Positions 17,367 to 26,886 of a DNA stretch of 64,000 bases are shown here, piece by piece. Under the pieces are notes generated by a model. That model made no database searches, was not told the DNA's origin, and saw only the letters and a list, made by a program, of their open reading frames with translations. Positions within the stretch are counted from its first letter, which is position 1, and every line of letters begins with the position of its first letter. This DNA is from an uncultured Muribaculaceae bacterium (GTDB lineage: Bacteria > Bacteroidota > Bacteroidia > Bacteroidales > Muribaculaceae): contig CAJGBY010000007.1 of NCBI GenBank assembly GCA_904501735.1, positions 1-64,000 of the forward strand. Direction: 5' to 3'. Position numbers and translations under genes: made by a program.

Positions 17367-18482
17367 TTAAACCATCATTGGCATCAACAACACAAGCATT
17401 TCTTCACCATCTTCTTGTGTTTCTGGCAGGAACACGCCTGCTCTTGATGGCCCCGACAATGTAACTACCAATGTATCAGAGTTAATATTATTCAACACAT
17501 CTATCATCTTTGTGTTATTGAATCCTATTAGCATTTCTTCGCCTTGATAATCACATGACATTCTTTCTTCTGCCATAGTTGAGAATTCGCGGTCTTCTGC
17601 CTTCATATAGATTTCGTTTTCCTTCAATTGGAAAATCACAAGACCCGACGCATTAGCAAACACTGAAACGCGACGAATAGCATTCAACAATGAAACGCGA
17701 TCTACAACCAACTTATATGGATTGTTTTGTGGAATTACCGAATTATACTTAGGGTATGTTCCATTTACAAATCGACAGCTCAATGTAAATGAAGAAGACT
17801 CAAAAATAGCGCCCTTAGCATCTGTCGATACTTTCACATCACCTTCAGCCTTTACCAATACTGATTTTAGGATGTTAGCAGGCTTTGTTGGTAGAATAAA
17901 CGAATCTTCTACTCCTGTTTGAATACGACTATTTGTATATCTAACAAGTTTATGAGTATCTGTTGCTACAAATGTAACATCTTCAGGTGTGATATTCCAG
18001 AATACACTCATCATAATTGGGTGTAGTTCATCTGTACCTGCAGCAAACAATGTGTGGTCGATACCAGCAAGAATTTCTTTCACTGGAATTGTATAAGACT
18101 TAGCAGCTGCATCAATAGCACTACGACGAGGGAATTCATTACCATCAATACCAACAAAGTTATATTGACCATTCAAATATGTAATAATAATCTCAAATGT
18201 ATTATCGTCTACTTCAAATTGCAATGGTTGTTCAGGCAATTCTTTTAGCAAATCAAGCAGTTTCTTCACATTTACAGCAAACTTTCCTTCACCTTCGCTT
18301 TCAACCACCTCTACGCGAGTTGAAAGTGTTGTTTCAGAATCGCTACCTGTAATCACTAATTGATCTTCGTTCAATTCAAACAAAAAATTGTCAAGAATAG
18401 AGATACTATTCTTTGAATTAACCACCTTGCTTACCAATGTCAAATGAGCAAGCAAATTCTTACTTGAAATATTAAATCTCAT
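17367..18482 (-). CDS. dnaN: DNA polymerase III beta subunit (sliding clamp)
   Basis: Ring-shaped processivity clamp. The 371 residues carry the three repeated clamp domains; the start MRFNISSKNLLAHLTLVSKV and the C-terminal end (LLMPMMV) are characteristic. It is the first gene of dnaN-exonuclease-DUF4835-recN-rlmB, with gaps of 9 to 28 bases. A -7 element lies at 18562-18569. In many bacteria dnaN follows dnaA, but here they are about 14 kb apart. Confidence 0.97.
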   Translation of the reverse strand: MRFNISSKNLLAHLTLVSKVVNSKNSISILDNFLFELNEDQLVITGSDSETTLSTRVEVVESEGEGKFAVNVKKLLDLLKELPEQPLQFEVDDNTFEIIITYLNGQYNFVGIDGNEFPRRSAIDAAAKSYTIPVKEILAGIDHTLFAAGTDELHPIMMSVFWNITPEDVTFVATDTHKLVRYTNSRIQTGVEDSFILPTKPANILKSVLVKAEGDVKVSTDAKGAIFESSSFTLSCRFVNGTYPKYNSVIPQNNPYKLVVDRVSLLNAIRRVSVFANASGLVIFQLKENEIYMKAEDREFSTMAEERMSCDYQGEEMLIGFNNTKMIDVLNNINSDTLVVTLSGPSRAGVFLPETQEDGEEMLVLLMPMMV

Positions 18483-18561
18483 ATATGCCTTATTTTTAAT
18501 TGTTTACATTTAATTCCCTTATATCACATTAGCGCACTTTACACCGCAATATAAGATTTTA

Positions 18562-18569
18562 CAAATATA
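18562..18569 (-). promoter_or_regulatory. -7 element for the dnaN operon
   Basis: The minus strand reads TATATTTG, a TAnnTTTG match about 80 bases before the dnaN start. No TTG at the proper distance was found, so the assignment is tentative. Confidence 0.4.
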
Positions 18570-18624
18570 CGCAAAAACTTTCAAAAACTTATAATTGAAA
18601 GAAGAAAAAATCTATGCAAAAACA

Positions 18625-18665
18625 CTAAAAAATAAGGCGAGTGCCTATAACAATAAACACTCGCC
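18625..18665 (-). terminator. Terminator of the M13 peptidase gene
   Basis: A perfect 8-bp GC-rich stem (GGCGAGTG at 18636-18643, CACTCGCC at 18658-18665) lies just past the peptidase stop and is followed on the minus strand by a T-rich run. Confidence 0.85.
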
Positions 18666-18688
18666 ATCAATATATATTAATTATTTTT

Positions 18689-20722
18689 TTACCAGATAAT
18701 TACTCGTTCTTCTTCTGGACGATACATTGCATCACCTTCTTTAACACCAAATGCTTCAAAGAAAGTATCAATGTTACGAAGTGTTGCATTTACACGCCAC
18801 TTACCAAGTGAATGAACATCAGTCTTAGTGCGAAGCAATATTTCTTGTTCAGTAATATTTGCGGCCCACACATTCGCATATGCAAGATAAAATCTTTGAT
18901 CAGAGGTAAATCCATCTATCAATTCTTCGCTTATACCTTGTGCTGTTCTCTTGAATGCAGTATATGCAACTCGCAAACCTCCTTGATCGGCAATATTTTC
19001 ACCAAGTGTATAACGACCATTTGCATTCACTCCTTCAGCTACTTCAATTGAATCAAATTGTGCAACAAGTACATCTGTCAACTCATTAAATTTCTTAGCA
19101 TCTTCAGCAGTCCACCAATCAATCATATTACCATCCTTATCAAATTGGCGACCTTGATCGTCAAAACCGTGAGTCATTTCGTGACCGATTACCACACCGA
19201 TTGCACCATAATTGCTTGCATCATCAGCATTTACATCAAAGTAAGGAGCTTGAAGGATACCTGCAGGGAAACAGATTTCGTTTGATGTTGGATTATAGTA
19301 TGCATTCACAGTTTGAGGAGTCATTAGCCATTCTTCCTTGTCTACTGGCTTGCCATATTTAGCAAGATTATCTTCGGCATGCCACTTCATAGCCTTCTTG
19401 ATATTTGACCAATAGTAATCATCCTTATTTACATCGATTGCGCTATAATCTTTCCAAGTATCAGGATAACCAATTTTCACCTTAAATTTGTTCAACTTAG
19501 CGATAGCATTTTTCTTTGTTTCTTCAGTCATCCATGTAAGATTCTTAATATGCTCAGCAAGCGATGCTTTCAAATTATCAACAAGCATAAGCATTTTCAT
19601 CTTTGACTCACCAGCAAAATACTTTTCTACATATAGTTGTCCCACTGCCATACCAAGCAAGCCATTTGGCACTGACAATGCTCGCTTCCAGCGTGGTTCT
19701 TGTTCTTTCTTGCCCGACATTGTCTTTCCAAACAATTCAAACTTAGCATCAACATATTCATCACTCAAATATGAAGCTGCTGAACGAATATAACAAGCCG
19801 ACAAGTAATCCTTCATTTCTTGTTCATTCAATTCACCAAGCAATTTATTTACTTCTGCAAAGCTGCGAGGTTGTCCCAAAATTACATTTTCAACATTCTT
19901 CAAACCGAGTGATTCCATCAACACTTCCCAACCAATATTTGGATAATCTTTCTTTAGTTGTGCATAAGTACGAGGATTGTATTGACCAGCGATATTGCGT
20001 TGTTCTTCACGATTCATAGCAACTTTTGCTAGAGCTGTTTCAATCTTCATCACATTTGCAGTAGCTTCTTCAGCGCGAGCGGCGTCATATCCCGACAAAG
20101 CGAACAACTTCTTCATGAAATCCACATATGCATTACGAATCTTCACTGAATTAGAGTCATTTTCAAGATAATAATCTCTTTCGCCAAGACCACGACCTGC
20201 TTCCATGAAGTAAAGCGCATTTTCATTTGAATTCATCAAGTCAGCATCTACACCTTCATTAAAGAATGGTGATGCAATACCTTCTGAATGCATCCATGCA
20301 ACCACATTCATCAAGTCACCTTTAGCTGTTGAATTAATTTTTTCCAGATCTGCTTTTAGTGGAGCTGCACCTTCTTCGTTCAAGCGCACACTATCAAGAC
20401 CTTGCAAATATAGGTCATTAACTTTTTGAGCCACTGAACCTTGCTCATTTTCTTTCTTTGCAAGACCTTGTATCAATTCTTTTAATTGCTCCTTATTATT
20501 CTCTGCCATAAGGTCAAATTGACCAAATCGAGAATATTGTGGTTGAAGTGGATTATTTTTAATCCAACCACCACAAGCATACTGATAAAAGTCGTGTGAT
20601 GGAGCTACTGTTTCATCAAGATTTGCTCTATCTACACCCTTTGGCTTTCCAGATTCTTCGCCACAACTCATACACATTGTTGTCATAGCAAGTGTAACTA
20701 ATAAATAATTTAACTTTTTCAT
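18689..20722 (-). CDS. M13 family zinc metallopeptidase (PepO-like), lipoprotein
   Basis: Neprilysin-type endopeptidase. The 677 residues start with a lipoprotein signal ending CMSC (Cys20), so it is membrane-anchored, probably periplasmic or surface-exposed. The N-terminal Peptidase_M13_N domain reaches about residue 420. The catalytic domain has HEMTH (zinc ligands and Glu) in VIGHEMTHGFDDQG, and GENIADQGGL supplying the third ligand Glu and the Asp. It cleaves oligopeptides in characterised relatives. It starts 58 bases after the ABC-F stop; I saw no clear promoter between them. Confidence 0.93.
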   Translation of the reverse strand: MKKLNYLLVTLAMTTMCMSCGEESGKPKGVDRANLDETVAPSHDFYQYACGGWIKNNPLQPQYSRFGQFDLMAENNKEQLKELIQGLAKKENEQGSVAQKVNDLYLQGLDSVRLNEEGAAPLKADLEKINSTAKGDLMNVVAWMHSEGIASPFFNEGVDADLMNSNENALYFMEAGRGLGERDYYLENDSNSVKIRNAYVDFMKKLFALSGYDAARAEEATANVMKIETALAKVAMNREEQRNIAGQYNPRTYAQLKKDYPNIGWEVLMESLGLKNVENVILGQPRSFAEVNKLLGELNEQEMKDYLSACYIRSAASYLSDEYVDAKFELFGKTMSGKKEQEPRWKRALSVPNGLLGMAVGQLYVEKYFAGESKMKMLMLVDNLKASLAEHIKNLTWMTEETKKNAIAKLNKFKVKIGYPDTWKDYSAIDVNKDDYYWSNIKKAMKWHAEDNLAKYGKPVDKEEWLMTPQTVNAYYNPTSNEICFPAGILQAPYFDVNADDASNYGAIGVVIGHEMTHGFDDQGRQFDKDGNMIDWWTAEDAKKFNELTDVLVAQFDSIEVAEGVNANGRYTLGENIADQGGLRVAYTAFKRTAQGISEELIDGFTSDQRFYLAYANVWAANITEQEILLRTKTDVHSLGKWRVNATLRNIDTFFEAFGVKEGDAMYRPEEERVIIW

Positions 20723-20780
20723 TTTTTTGTATTTAATGTTGTTAATATTCTAAATCCAAGCAACATAAGAACAATATTTC

Positions 20781-22727
20781 TTAGCTTCTCAATTTCTCAA
20801 CTTCTTCACATGCAAGTTCCCACATACTCATTGCATTTTCAAGTTGTTTTTGCAAATCAGCATGCTTAGTATATACCGACGAGTCAACTGCTTCTCCTTT
20901 CGAAAGTTCATCTTCTATTTCAGCTATCTTTGACTCTATTTCAGCTATCTCATTTTCATACTTTGCCACCTCTTTTTCAGCCTTTCTAATAAGTTTTTCA
21001 CGCTCTTTTTGTTCAGCATAACTCAATTTTCCAGCCGAAACATCTTGTTTCTCTTCAATCTTCTTGGTTGGAGAATCCGACAATTTCAAATCATTCTTCT
21101 TTTCAAGTTCTCGCAATGAATCCATGTTCTTATAATCAAGAAACTCATAAATTCCACCCAAGAACTCACGAACTTTTCCTCCACCAAACTCATACACTTT
21201 ATCGACAAGTCCATTCAAGAAATCACGATCATGCGACACAACAATCATTGTGCCATCAAAATCTTTTAATGCTTCTTTAAGAACATCTTTAGTCCTCATA
21301 TCCAAGTGATTGGTAGGCTCGTCGAGAATAAGCAAATTCACAGGCTCAAGTAGCAAACGAATCATTGCCAAACGAGTTTTCTCGCCTCCCGAAAGCACTT
21401 TAACCTTCTTATCAGAGGCTTCTCCGCCAAACATAAATGCGCCAAGTATATCGCGTATCTTCGTACGAATATCTCCCACTGCCACATGGTCAATTGTATC
21501 AAACACTGTTATTTCTCCATCGAGCAATTGCGCTTGATTTTGTGCAAAATATCCTATTTTCACATTATGACCGAGTTTTAATTCTCCATCAAATGCAATT
21601 TCGTTCATAATACACTTAACGAGTGTCGACTTACCCTCACCATTCTTGCCCACAAACGCCACTTTTTCACCTCTTTTCAATGTAAAAGTTGCATTTTCAA
21701 ACACGAGATGTTCTCCATATTGCTTCTTCACATCATCAGCTATCACAGGATAGTCTCCCGATCTCGGTGCTGGTGGGAATTTCAAACTTATGTGCGAATT
21801 ATCTACCTCATCAACTTCTATGCGCTCTATCTTTTCAAGTTGCTTGATACGGCTTTGCACTTGAACTGCCTTCGTTGGTTTATATCTAAAGCGCTCTATA
21901 AAATCCTCTATATCTTTTATTTCTTTTTGCTGATTTTGATAAGCACGCATTTGTTGTTCTACTCGTTCTTTGCGCAACTCCTCAAACTTGGTGTAATTCA
22001 CAGAATAATCATATATCTTGCCGCAAGATATTTCTATTGTACGATTCGTCACATTATCTATAAACGCACGGTCGTGCGACACAAGCACCACAGCATCAGC
22101 CTTAGTTTTCAAGAAATTTTCAAGCCACTGAATCGACTCAATATCAAGGTGATTGGTTGGCTCGTCGAGAAGCAATACATCAGGCTTACGAAGCAAAAGT
22201 TTTGCAAGTTCGATACGCATTCGCCAACCACCACTAAATTCAGCTGTCTGTCTATCAAAATCGGCACGAGCAAAGCCAAGACCCATAAGAGTCTTTTCCA
22301 TCTCAGCCTCACAATTTTCCGAATTATAATAGCCAGCAACCTCATTCAAGTGAGTCAATCGGTCTATGAGTTGTTGATACTCCTCACTTTCATAGTCAGT
22401 GCGTTCCAAAAGTTCATTATTCAACTTAGCTATATCCTCATTCAATTCAGTAATATGATTGAATGCTTCGCGCACATCTTCACGCACTGTCTTAGTGTCG
22501 GCAAGTACCATTTGTTGAGGCAAATAACCCACCACTATATCATTTTGCACAGCCACTATACCATGAGTTGGTTGTTGTAATCCAGCTATAATCTTAAGCA
22601 TAGTAGACTTACCTGCGCCATTCTTACCTACCAATGCTATTTTATCTTTCTTATTTATCACATAGCTTACATCACTAAATAGTGATTTGCTACTAAATTC
22701 AACCGATAATCCTTGTACCGAAATCAT
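20781..22727 (-). CDS. ABC-F family ATPase
   Basis: A soluble tandem ABC protein without membrane segments, of the ABC-F class that acts on the ribosome. The 648 residues contain ABC1 (GKNGAGKST, FSGGWRMR, LLLDEPTNHLD), a charged helical linker (about 240-310), ABC2 (GKNGEGKST, LSGGEKTR, LILDEPTNHLD), and a C-terminal coiled coil (about 560-648) that resembles Uup/YheS-type tails. ABC-F members include translation factors and antibiotic-resistance proteins. This context and the core-gene neighbourhood favour a housekeeping factor. Confidence 0.9.
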   Translation of the reverse strand: MISVQGLSVEFSSKSLFSDVSYVINKKDKIALVGKNGAGKSTMLKIIAGLQQPTHGIVAVQNDIVVGYLPQQMVLADTKTVREDVREAFNHITELNEDIAKLNNELLERTDYESEEYQQLIDRLTHLNEVAGYYNSENCEAEMEKTLMGLGFARADFDRQTAEFSGGWRMRIELAKLLLRKPDVLLLDEPTNHLDIESIQWLENFLKTKADAVVLVSHDRAFIDNVTNRTIEISCGKIYDYSVNYTKFEELRKERVEQQMRAYQNQQKEIKDIEDFIERFRYKPTKAVQVQSRIKQLEKIERIEVDEVDNSHISLKFPPAPRSGDYPVIADDVKKQYGEHLVFENATFTLKRGEKVAFVGKNGEGKSTLVKCIMNEIAFDGELKLGHNVKIGYFAQNQAQLLDGEITVFDTIDHVAVGDIRTKIRDILGAFMFGGEASDKKVKVLSGGEKTRLAMIRLLLEPVNLLILDEPTNHLDMRTKDVLKEALKDFDGTMIVVSHDRDFLNGLVDKVYEFGGGKVREFLGGIYEFLDYKNMDSLRELEKKNDLKLSDSPTKKIEEKQDVSAGKLSYAEQKEREKLIRKAEKEVAKYENEIAEIESKIAEIEDELSKGEAVDSSVYTKHADLQKQLENAMSMWELACEEVEKLRS

Positions 22728-22760
22728 TTGCCTCTCTCGATTTTACACATTATAATTATG

Positions 22761-22791
22761 CAAAGTTACAATCTTTACCGATTAAAACCAA
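22761..22791 (-). promoter_or_regulatory. Promoter of the ABC-F gene
   Basis: On the minus strand TTG (22791-22789), 20 bases and TAACTTTG (22768-22761) match TTG-N20-TAnnTTTG. Transcription should begin near 22754, about 27 bases before the start codon. Confidence 0.7.
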
Positions 22792-22803
22792 ATTCAACAA
22801 ATA

Positions 22804-22833
22804 AAGGTGCCCAACACTAATGTCAAGCACCTT
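22804..22833 (-). terminator. Probable terminator of the OmpA-family gene
   Basis: The 7-bp repeats AAGGTGC (22804-22810) and GCACCTT (22827-22833) form a hairpin on the minus strand, with a modest T-rich tail. It lies between the OmpA-family stop and the ABC-F promoter. Confidence 0.6.
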
Positions 22834-22874
22834 ACAATTTACTAACTTTATTCATTTTAATATTATGGCTCTTT

Positions 22875-24086
22875 TCAGTTATTTTGGAATATCACTATTC
22901 GATTCCAATTATTTGTGTCGTATGGTTGTGTTTCACTTCCAAATGCGACTACAGTCAATCTATTAGCATCAATTCCATATTCATTCACAAGAACATCATA
23001 CACTGCTTGAGCTCGTTCCTCCGACAATTTCATATTATAGTCGGCCGACCCTGTTTCATCATCAGCATAACCACATATTGTGATAGTTGCCAACGGATTA
23101 GCTTGAAGCCATTGTGACATATTATACACATTCACCATTTGTTCATCAGTAATCTTAGCCGAGTTAAGCATAAATCTCACTGTCGCAAGAGGTGTTGGGC
23201 TATTTACTTCCATCACTGTAACTTGTTCCACTGGATCAGGGCATGGCAATTGAGCATTTGCTACAGCAAGTTCATTGTTAACCTTTGCCAACTTAGAGCG
23301 CAAGCTATTCACTTGATCGTTCAAATTTTGCATATATCCAAGATATTCACATGGATCAGTTTTTGTAAAGTTCACACCACCAATATTAAAGCTTAATCCT
23401 CCAAGAGCAGTAAAATCTATGTCAATAGGCTTTCCTCCAACTGTTCCGTTGAACACATCGGCATAAAATTGACTACGAGCTTCAAGAAATATATCCACAT
23501 ATCGTCCTGTGCGGAATCTAAATTGAATACCTGCCGATACTGGCATTGTCCACATATCAGTTCGTATCTTATCGCCCGAGTACACATTAGCGCGCTTACT
23601 TTCTATATCCCATGTATAAGCACCACCTAGGCCAACAAACGGATTAATACTAAACACACGACCTGGATTAACTCCAGCCACCGAGTTCATCATATCCCAC
23701 ATAAAATCAAGATTCAAGTTGGCATATCTTGCTTTACTAAAGTTTCCATTTTCCCAATGAAGCGAGCCACCTAATGCCGAGAATCTAAAGCCCATATATG
23801 GTGAGAACCAACGACCTACGCCCACATTCATTGCAAGAGTAATTTGTCGTTTAGCTTCTCGATTAGGCATATAATTTTCCACAAACGGCATATTCATTCC
23901 CGCGCCAAGTTGAATAAACCAGTTATCACTCCATGTTGTACTATACAATGGTTTGCAACTCACCTCGGCGATCGTTACTTCTGTAATTTTCACCCCCACC
24001 GATTCTGGTTCAGTTTCATTAGTTTGCGCACTCATTGGCACTGCCAACACTAATCCTAAGGCTAAAATAAGTTGTGTCCTTTTCAT
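22875..24086 (-). CDS. OmpA family outer membrane protein
   Basis: The 403 residues start with a signal peptide cut after about residue 20 (VPMSAQ). The N-terminal part (30-240) has alternating beta-strand patterns consistent with an outer-membrane barrel (WFIQLGAGMN, LGGLSFNIGGVNF). A short coiled linker (about 255-285) follows. The C-terminal OmpA domain (300-400) should bind peptidoglycan: VRFMLNSAKITDEQ, TITICGYADDETGSADYN, LSEERAQAVYDVL, NRIVIF. It is a structural envelope protein and appears monocistronic. Confidence 0.9.
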   Translation of the reverse strand: MKRTQLILALGLVLAVPMSAQTNETEPESVGVKITEVTIAEVSCKPLYSTTWSDNWFIQLGAGMNMPFVENYMPNREAKRQITLAMNVGVGRWFSPYMGFRFSALGGSLHWENGNFSKARYANLNLDFMWDMMNSVAGVNPGRVFSINPFVGLGGAYTWDIESKRANVYSGDKIRTDMWTMPVSAGIQFRFRTGRYVDIFLEARSQFYADVFNGTVGGKPIDIDFTALGGLSFNIGGVNFTKTDPCEYLGYMQNLNDQVNSLRSKLAKVNNELAVANAQLPCPDPVEQVTVMEVNSPTPLATVRFMLNSAKITDEQMVNVYNMSQWLQANPLATITICGYADDETGSADYNMKLSEERAQAVYDVLVNEYGIDANRLTVVAFGSETQPYDTNNWNRIVIFQNN

Positions 24087-24283
24087 TTCTTTGAAAATTT
24101 TAATTAAACATCTTTATATCTTTATCATAACTTAATAACACCACACATTTTCACAAGTTCATACCACCAACCCTTATTTTCACAACAAATAGCAAAAAAA
24201 ACACACTCAAAAAGTCACTAAATCTCTATTTTATAGTCAAAGCCGATGTATAATTTCTGTTAACAGATTTTCATAACCGAGAA

Positions 24284-24299
24284 TATCTTTGTATTTTTG
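24284..24299 (+). promoter_or_regulatory. Tandem -7 elements upstream of dxr
   Basis: Two adjacent TAnnTTTG matches, TATCTTTG (24284-24291) and TATTTTTG (24292-24299), precede dxr. Neither has an exact TTG at 19-21 bases. The predicted start would leave a very short leader of about 10-20 bases. Confidence 0.45.
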
Positions 24300-24314
24300 T
24301 AAATTCTATAAAAT

Positions 24315-25484
24315 GTGTACTTAAAAGTGGAAACTAAAAGAGAAATTGCAATATTAGGAAGTACAGGGTCGATAGGTCGCCAAACACTTGATATTCTTGC
24401 TGAATATCCACACCTATTTTCGCCCTACCTTCTTACAGCCAATACGCAAGTCGACCTACTTGCCGAACAGGCTATAAAATATGGTGCAAAGCATGTTATC
24501 ATTGCCGACGAAAGTCGCTATGACCGACTCAAAGAGCTACTTGCAGGACGCGACATTGTTGTTGAGGCTGGAGCAAAAGCTATTTGTGATGCCATGCACA
24601 TTCCTGCTATCGACACCGTGGTTACAGCTATGGTGGGTTATAGCGGACTTGAGCCTACTATCAACGCAATCAAGGCTAATAAGACCATCGCTCTTGCCAA
24701 CAAAGAAACTCTTGTTGTAGCAGGCGAACTTATTTACAAACTCCTTGAGCAGTCAACATCAAAAATCTATCCTGTTGACTCGGAACATGGTGCTATCTTC
24801 CAATGTCTCATTGGTGAAAACCACGATTCTATTTCAAAATTGATTCTCACAGCTTCAGGCGGTCCATTCCGCGCAAAAACTCTTGAAGAGCTTGAGTTTG
24901 TAACAAAGGCCGATGCACTCCGTCACCCTAATTGGGATATGGGTGCAAAAATCACTATCGACTCGGCTACGATGATGAACAAAGGCTTTGAAGTTATTGA
25001 GGCTCGTTGGCTATTTGATGTTACTCCCGACCAAATCGAAGTTGTGGTACATCCACAATCGATAATTCACTCAATGGTTGAATTTAAGGATAGCTCGGTA
25101 AAAGCTCAACTCGGATTACCCGACATGCACCTACCTATTCGCTATGCACTTGGTTTTCCTAAGCGCCTTGAAAGCAACTGCGACCGCATGAAAGTAACCG
25201 ATTATGCTAATCTCACATTCGAAGCTCCCGACTACAAGAAATTCCCTCTTCTTGGTCTTGCTTTTGAATCAATGCGTCGTGCAGGTAACATCCCTTGCAT
25301 ACTCAATGCAGCCAACGAAATTGCTGTTGCAGCATTCTTAAAGGAACAAATTCACTTTGTCGACATTGCACGCATCGTTGAGACAACTATCGACAATGTT
25401 TCGTTCATTGTTCACCCCACTTTTGAAGATTATGTAAATACTAACAAGGTTGCACGCGAATATGCGTCAACATTAATTAAATAA
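24315..25484 (+). CDS. dxr: 1-deoxy-D-xylulose 5-phosphate reductoisomerase
   Basis: Second enzyme of the MEP isoprenoid pathway; converts DXP to MEP with NADPH. The 389 residues show the N-terminal NADPH motif ILGSTGSIGRQTLD, the metal/substrate segment PVDSEHGAIFQCL, the flexible loop around HPNWDMGAKITIDSATMMNKG, and NAANEIAVAAF. No ATG is in frame: the start is GTG at 24315 or, more like relatives, GTG at 24327 (METKREIAILG). An out-of-frame ATG at 24313 overlaps the first GTG. It heads a plus-strand run with rseP 18 bases downstream. Confidence 0.95.
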   Translation: MYLKVETKREIAILGSTGSIGRQTLDILAEYPHLFSPYLLTANTQVDLLAEQAIKYGAKHVIIADESRYDRLKELLAGRDIVVEAGAKAICDAMHIPAIDTVVTAMVGYSGLEPTINAIKANKTIALANKETLVVAGELIYKLLEQSTSKIYPVDSEHGAIFQCLIGENHDSISKLILTASGGPFRAKTLEELEFVTKADALRHPNWDMGAKITIDSATMMNKGFEVIEARWLFDVTPDQIEVVVHPQSIIHSMVEFKDSSVKAQLGLPDMHLPIRYALGFPKRLESNCDRMKVTDYANLTFEAPDYKKFPLLGLAFESMRRAGNIPCILNAANEIAVAAFLKEQIHFVDIARIVETTIDNVSFIVHPTFEDYVNTNKVAREYASTLIK

Positions 25485-25502
25485 AAGATAAACAATAACT
25501 AA

Positions 25503-26876
25503 ATGGAGACATTTCTTATTAAAGCAGTCCAACTGGTGATGGCGCTTGCCATTTTGGTACTAATACACGAGTTTGGACACTACTTTTTCTCTCGAGTTTT
25601 CGGCGTAAGAGTCGAAAAATTCTACCTATTCTTTAACCCTTGGTTCTCATTATTCAAATATAAACCTAAGAAAAAAGAACCTAAGCCAGGTGAACCAGAA
25701 AAGGCTTCTTGGCGCGACACTGAATACGGTATCGGTTGGCTTCCTCTTGGAGGTTACTGCAAAATTGCTGGTATGATTGATGAATCGATGGATAAAGAAC
25801 AAATGGCACAACCCGAACAACCTTGGGAATTCCGTTCTAAGCCAGCTTGGCAACGACTTTTTATCATGATTGGTGGCGTATTGTTCAATTTCATTCTTGC
25901 AATTATCATTTACTCAGGAATCGTATTCACATGGGGCGAACAATTCCTACCATTCCGCAATGCAGAAGAAGGTATGATGTTTAGTCCAGCTGCTCAACAA
26001 ATAGGTTTCCAAGATGGTGATATTCCTCTATTTGCCGACGACACCGAACTTAACTACCTTTCAGGCGAATCGGTTATGTCTATGGTTAGTGCCGACAAAG
26101 TAACTATTCTACGCAACAAACAAGATACGGTAGCTATTTCTATTCCTGAAAACTTCATTTTCACAGCCAATAAGGAAGCCGAAGAAGGACAAACTCTTAT
26201 GGCTTATCGTCTACCAGTAGTTGTTGCCAACGCACAAAATGGTATGGGCGCAATTAAGGTTGGTCTACAAAAAGGAGACCGTATTATGAGTGTGAATAAT
26301 GTAAGCACTCCTACTTACGAGCTTTTCACTGCTGAGCTTAACAAATGCAAAGACTCAACAGTTCCAATGACCTATATTCGCAATGGTGAAGAAAAATCTT
26401 GCAATATCGAAGTAGATGGCGCTGCTAAGATAGGTATCCAACACACTCCTATCATCGATATTTACGAAACCACTACTATTGAATATTCTTTCTGGAATTC
26501 AATTCCTCGCGGTATCGAAATGGGTGTTGAGAAGCTCACAAGTTATGTATCACAATTAGGACTTATTTTTACTAAAGAAGGAGCTCAAAGTCTTGGTGGA
26601 TTTGGTGCACTTGGTAGCATTTTCCCTGAAACATGGAGCTGGGTAAACTTTTGGTCTATCACTGCATTCTTCTCGGTGATTTTAGCATTTATGAATATCC
26701 TTCCTATCCCTGCGCTCGATGGTGGACATGTACTTTTCCTACTTTATGAAATCATCTTGCGTCGCAAACCAAGCGAAAAATTCCTTGAATATGCTCAAAT
26801 GGCTGGTATGTTCTTCCTATTGGCATTAATGTTATATGCCAATGCTAACGACATCTACCGTTTCTTTATTAAATAA
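25503..26876 (+). CDS. rseP: RIP metalloprotease RseP (site-2 protease)
   Basis: Intramembrane zinc protease that releases membrane-held regulators or clears signal peptides. The 457 residues have the first transmembrane helix with HEFGH (LVLIHEFGHYFFSR), a central PDZ region (about 215-320, IKVGLQKGDRIMSVNN), and the C-terminal motif NILPIPALDGGHVLF with the third zinc ligand Asp. An insertion of charged residues (KKKEPKPGEPEK) follows the first motif. It is 18 bases after dxr, a common order across bacteria, and 10 bases before the methyltransferase gene. Confidence 0.95.
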   Translation: METFLIKAVQLVMALAILVLIHEFGHYFFSRVFGVRVEKFYLFFNPWFSLFKYKPKKKEPKPGEPEKASWRDTEYGIGWLPLGGYCKIAGMIDESMDKEQMAQPEQPWEFRSKPAWQRLFIMIGGVLFNFILAIIIYSGIVFTWGEQFLPFRNAEEGMMFSPAAQQIGFQDGDIPLFADDTELNYLSGESVMSMVSADKVTILRNKQDTVAISIPENFIFTANKEAEEGQTLMAYRLPVVVANAQNGMGAIKVGLQKGDRIMSVNNVSTPTYELFTAELNKCKDSTVPMTYIRNGEEKSCNIEVDGAAKIGIQHTPIIDIYETTTIEYSFWNSIPRGIEMGVEKLTSYVSQLGLIFTKEGAQSLGGFGALGSIFPETWSWVNFWSITAFFSVILAFMNILPIPALDGGHVLFLLYEIILRRKPSEKFLEYAQMAGMFFLLALMLYANANDIYRFFIK

Positions 26877-26886
26877 TCATTGAAAT

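Noticed and set aside
21708..22580. Plus-strand frame of 290 residues opposite the ABC-F gene
   Set aside because: Antisense to a clear ABC-F ATPase, with no recognisable motif and reversed codon patterns.
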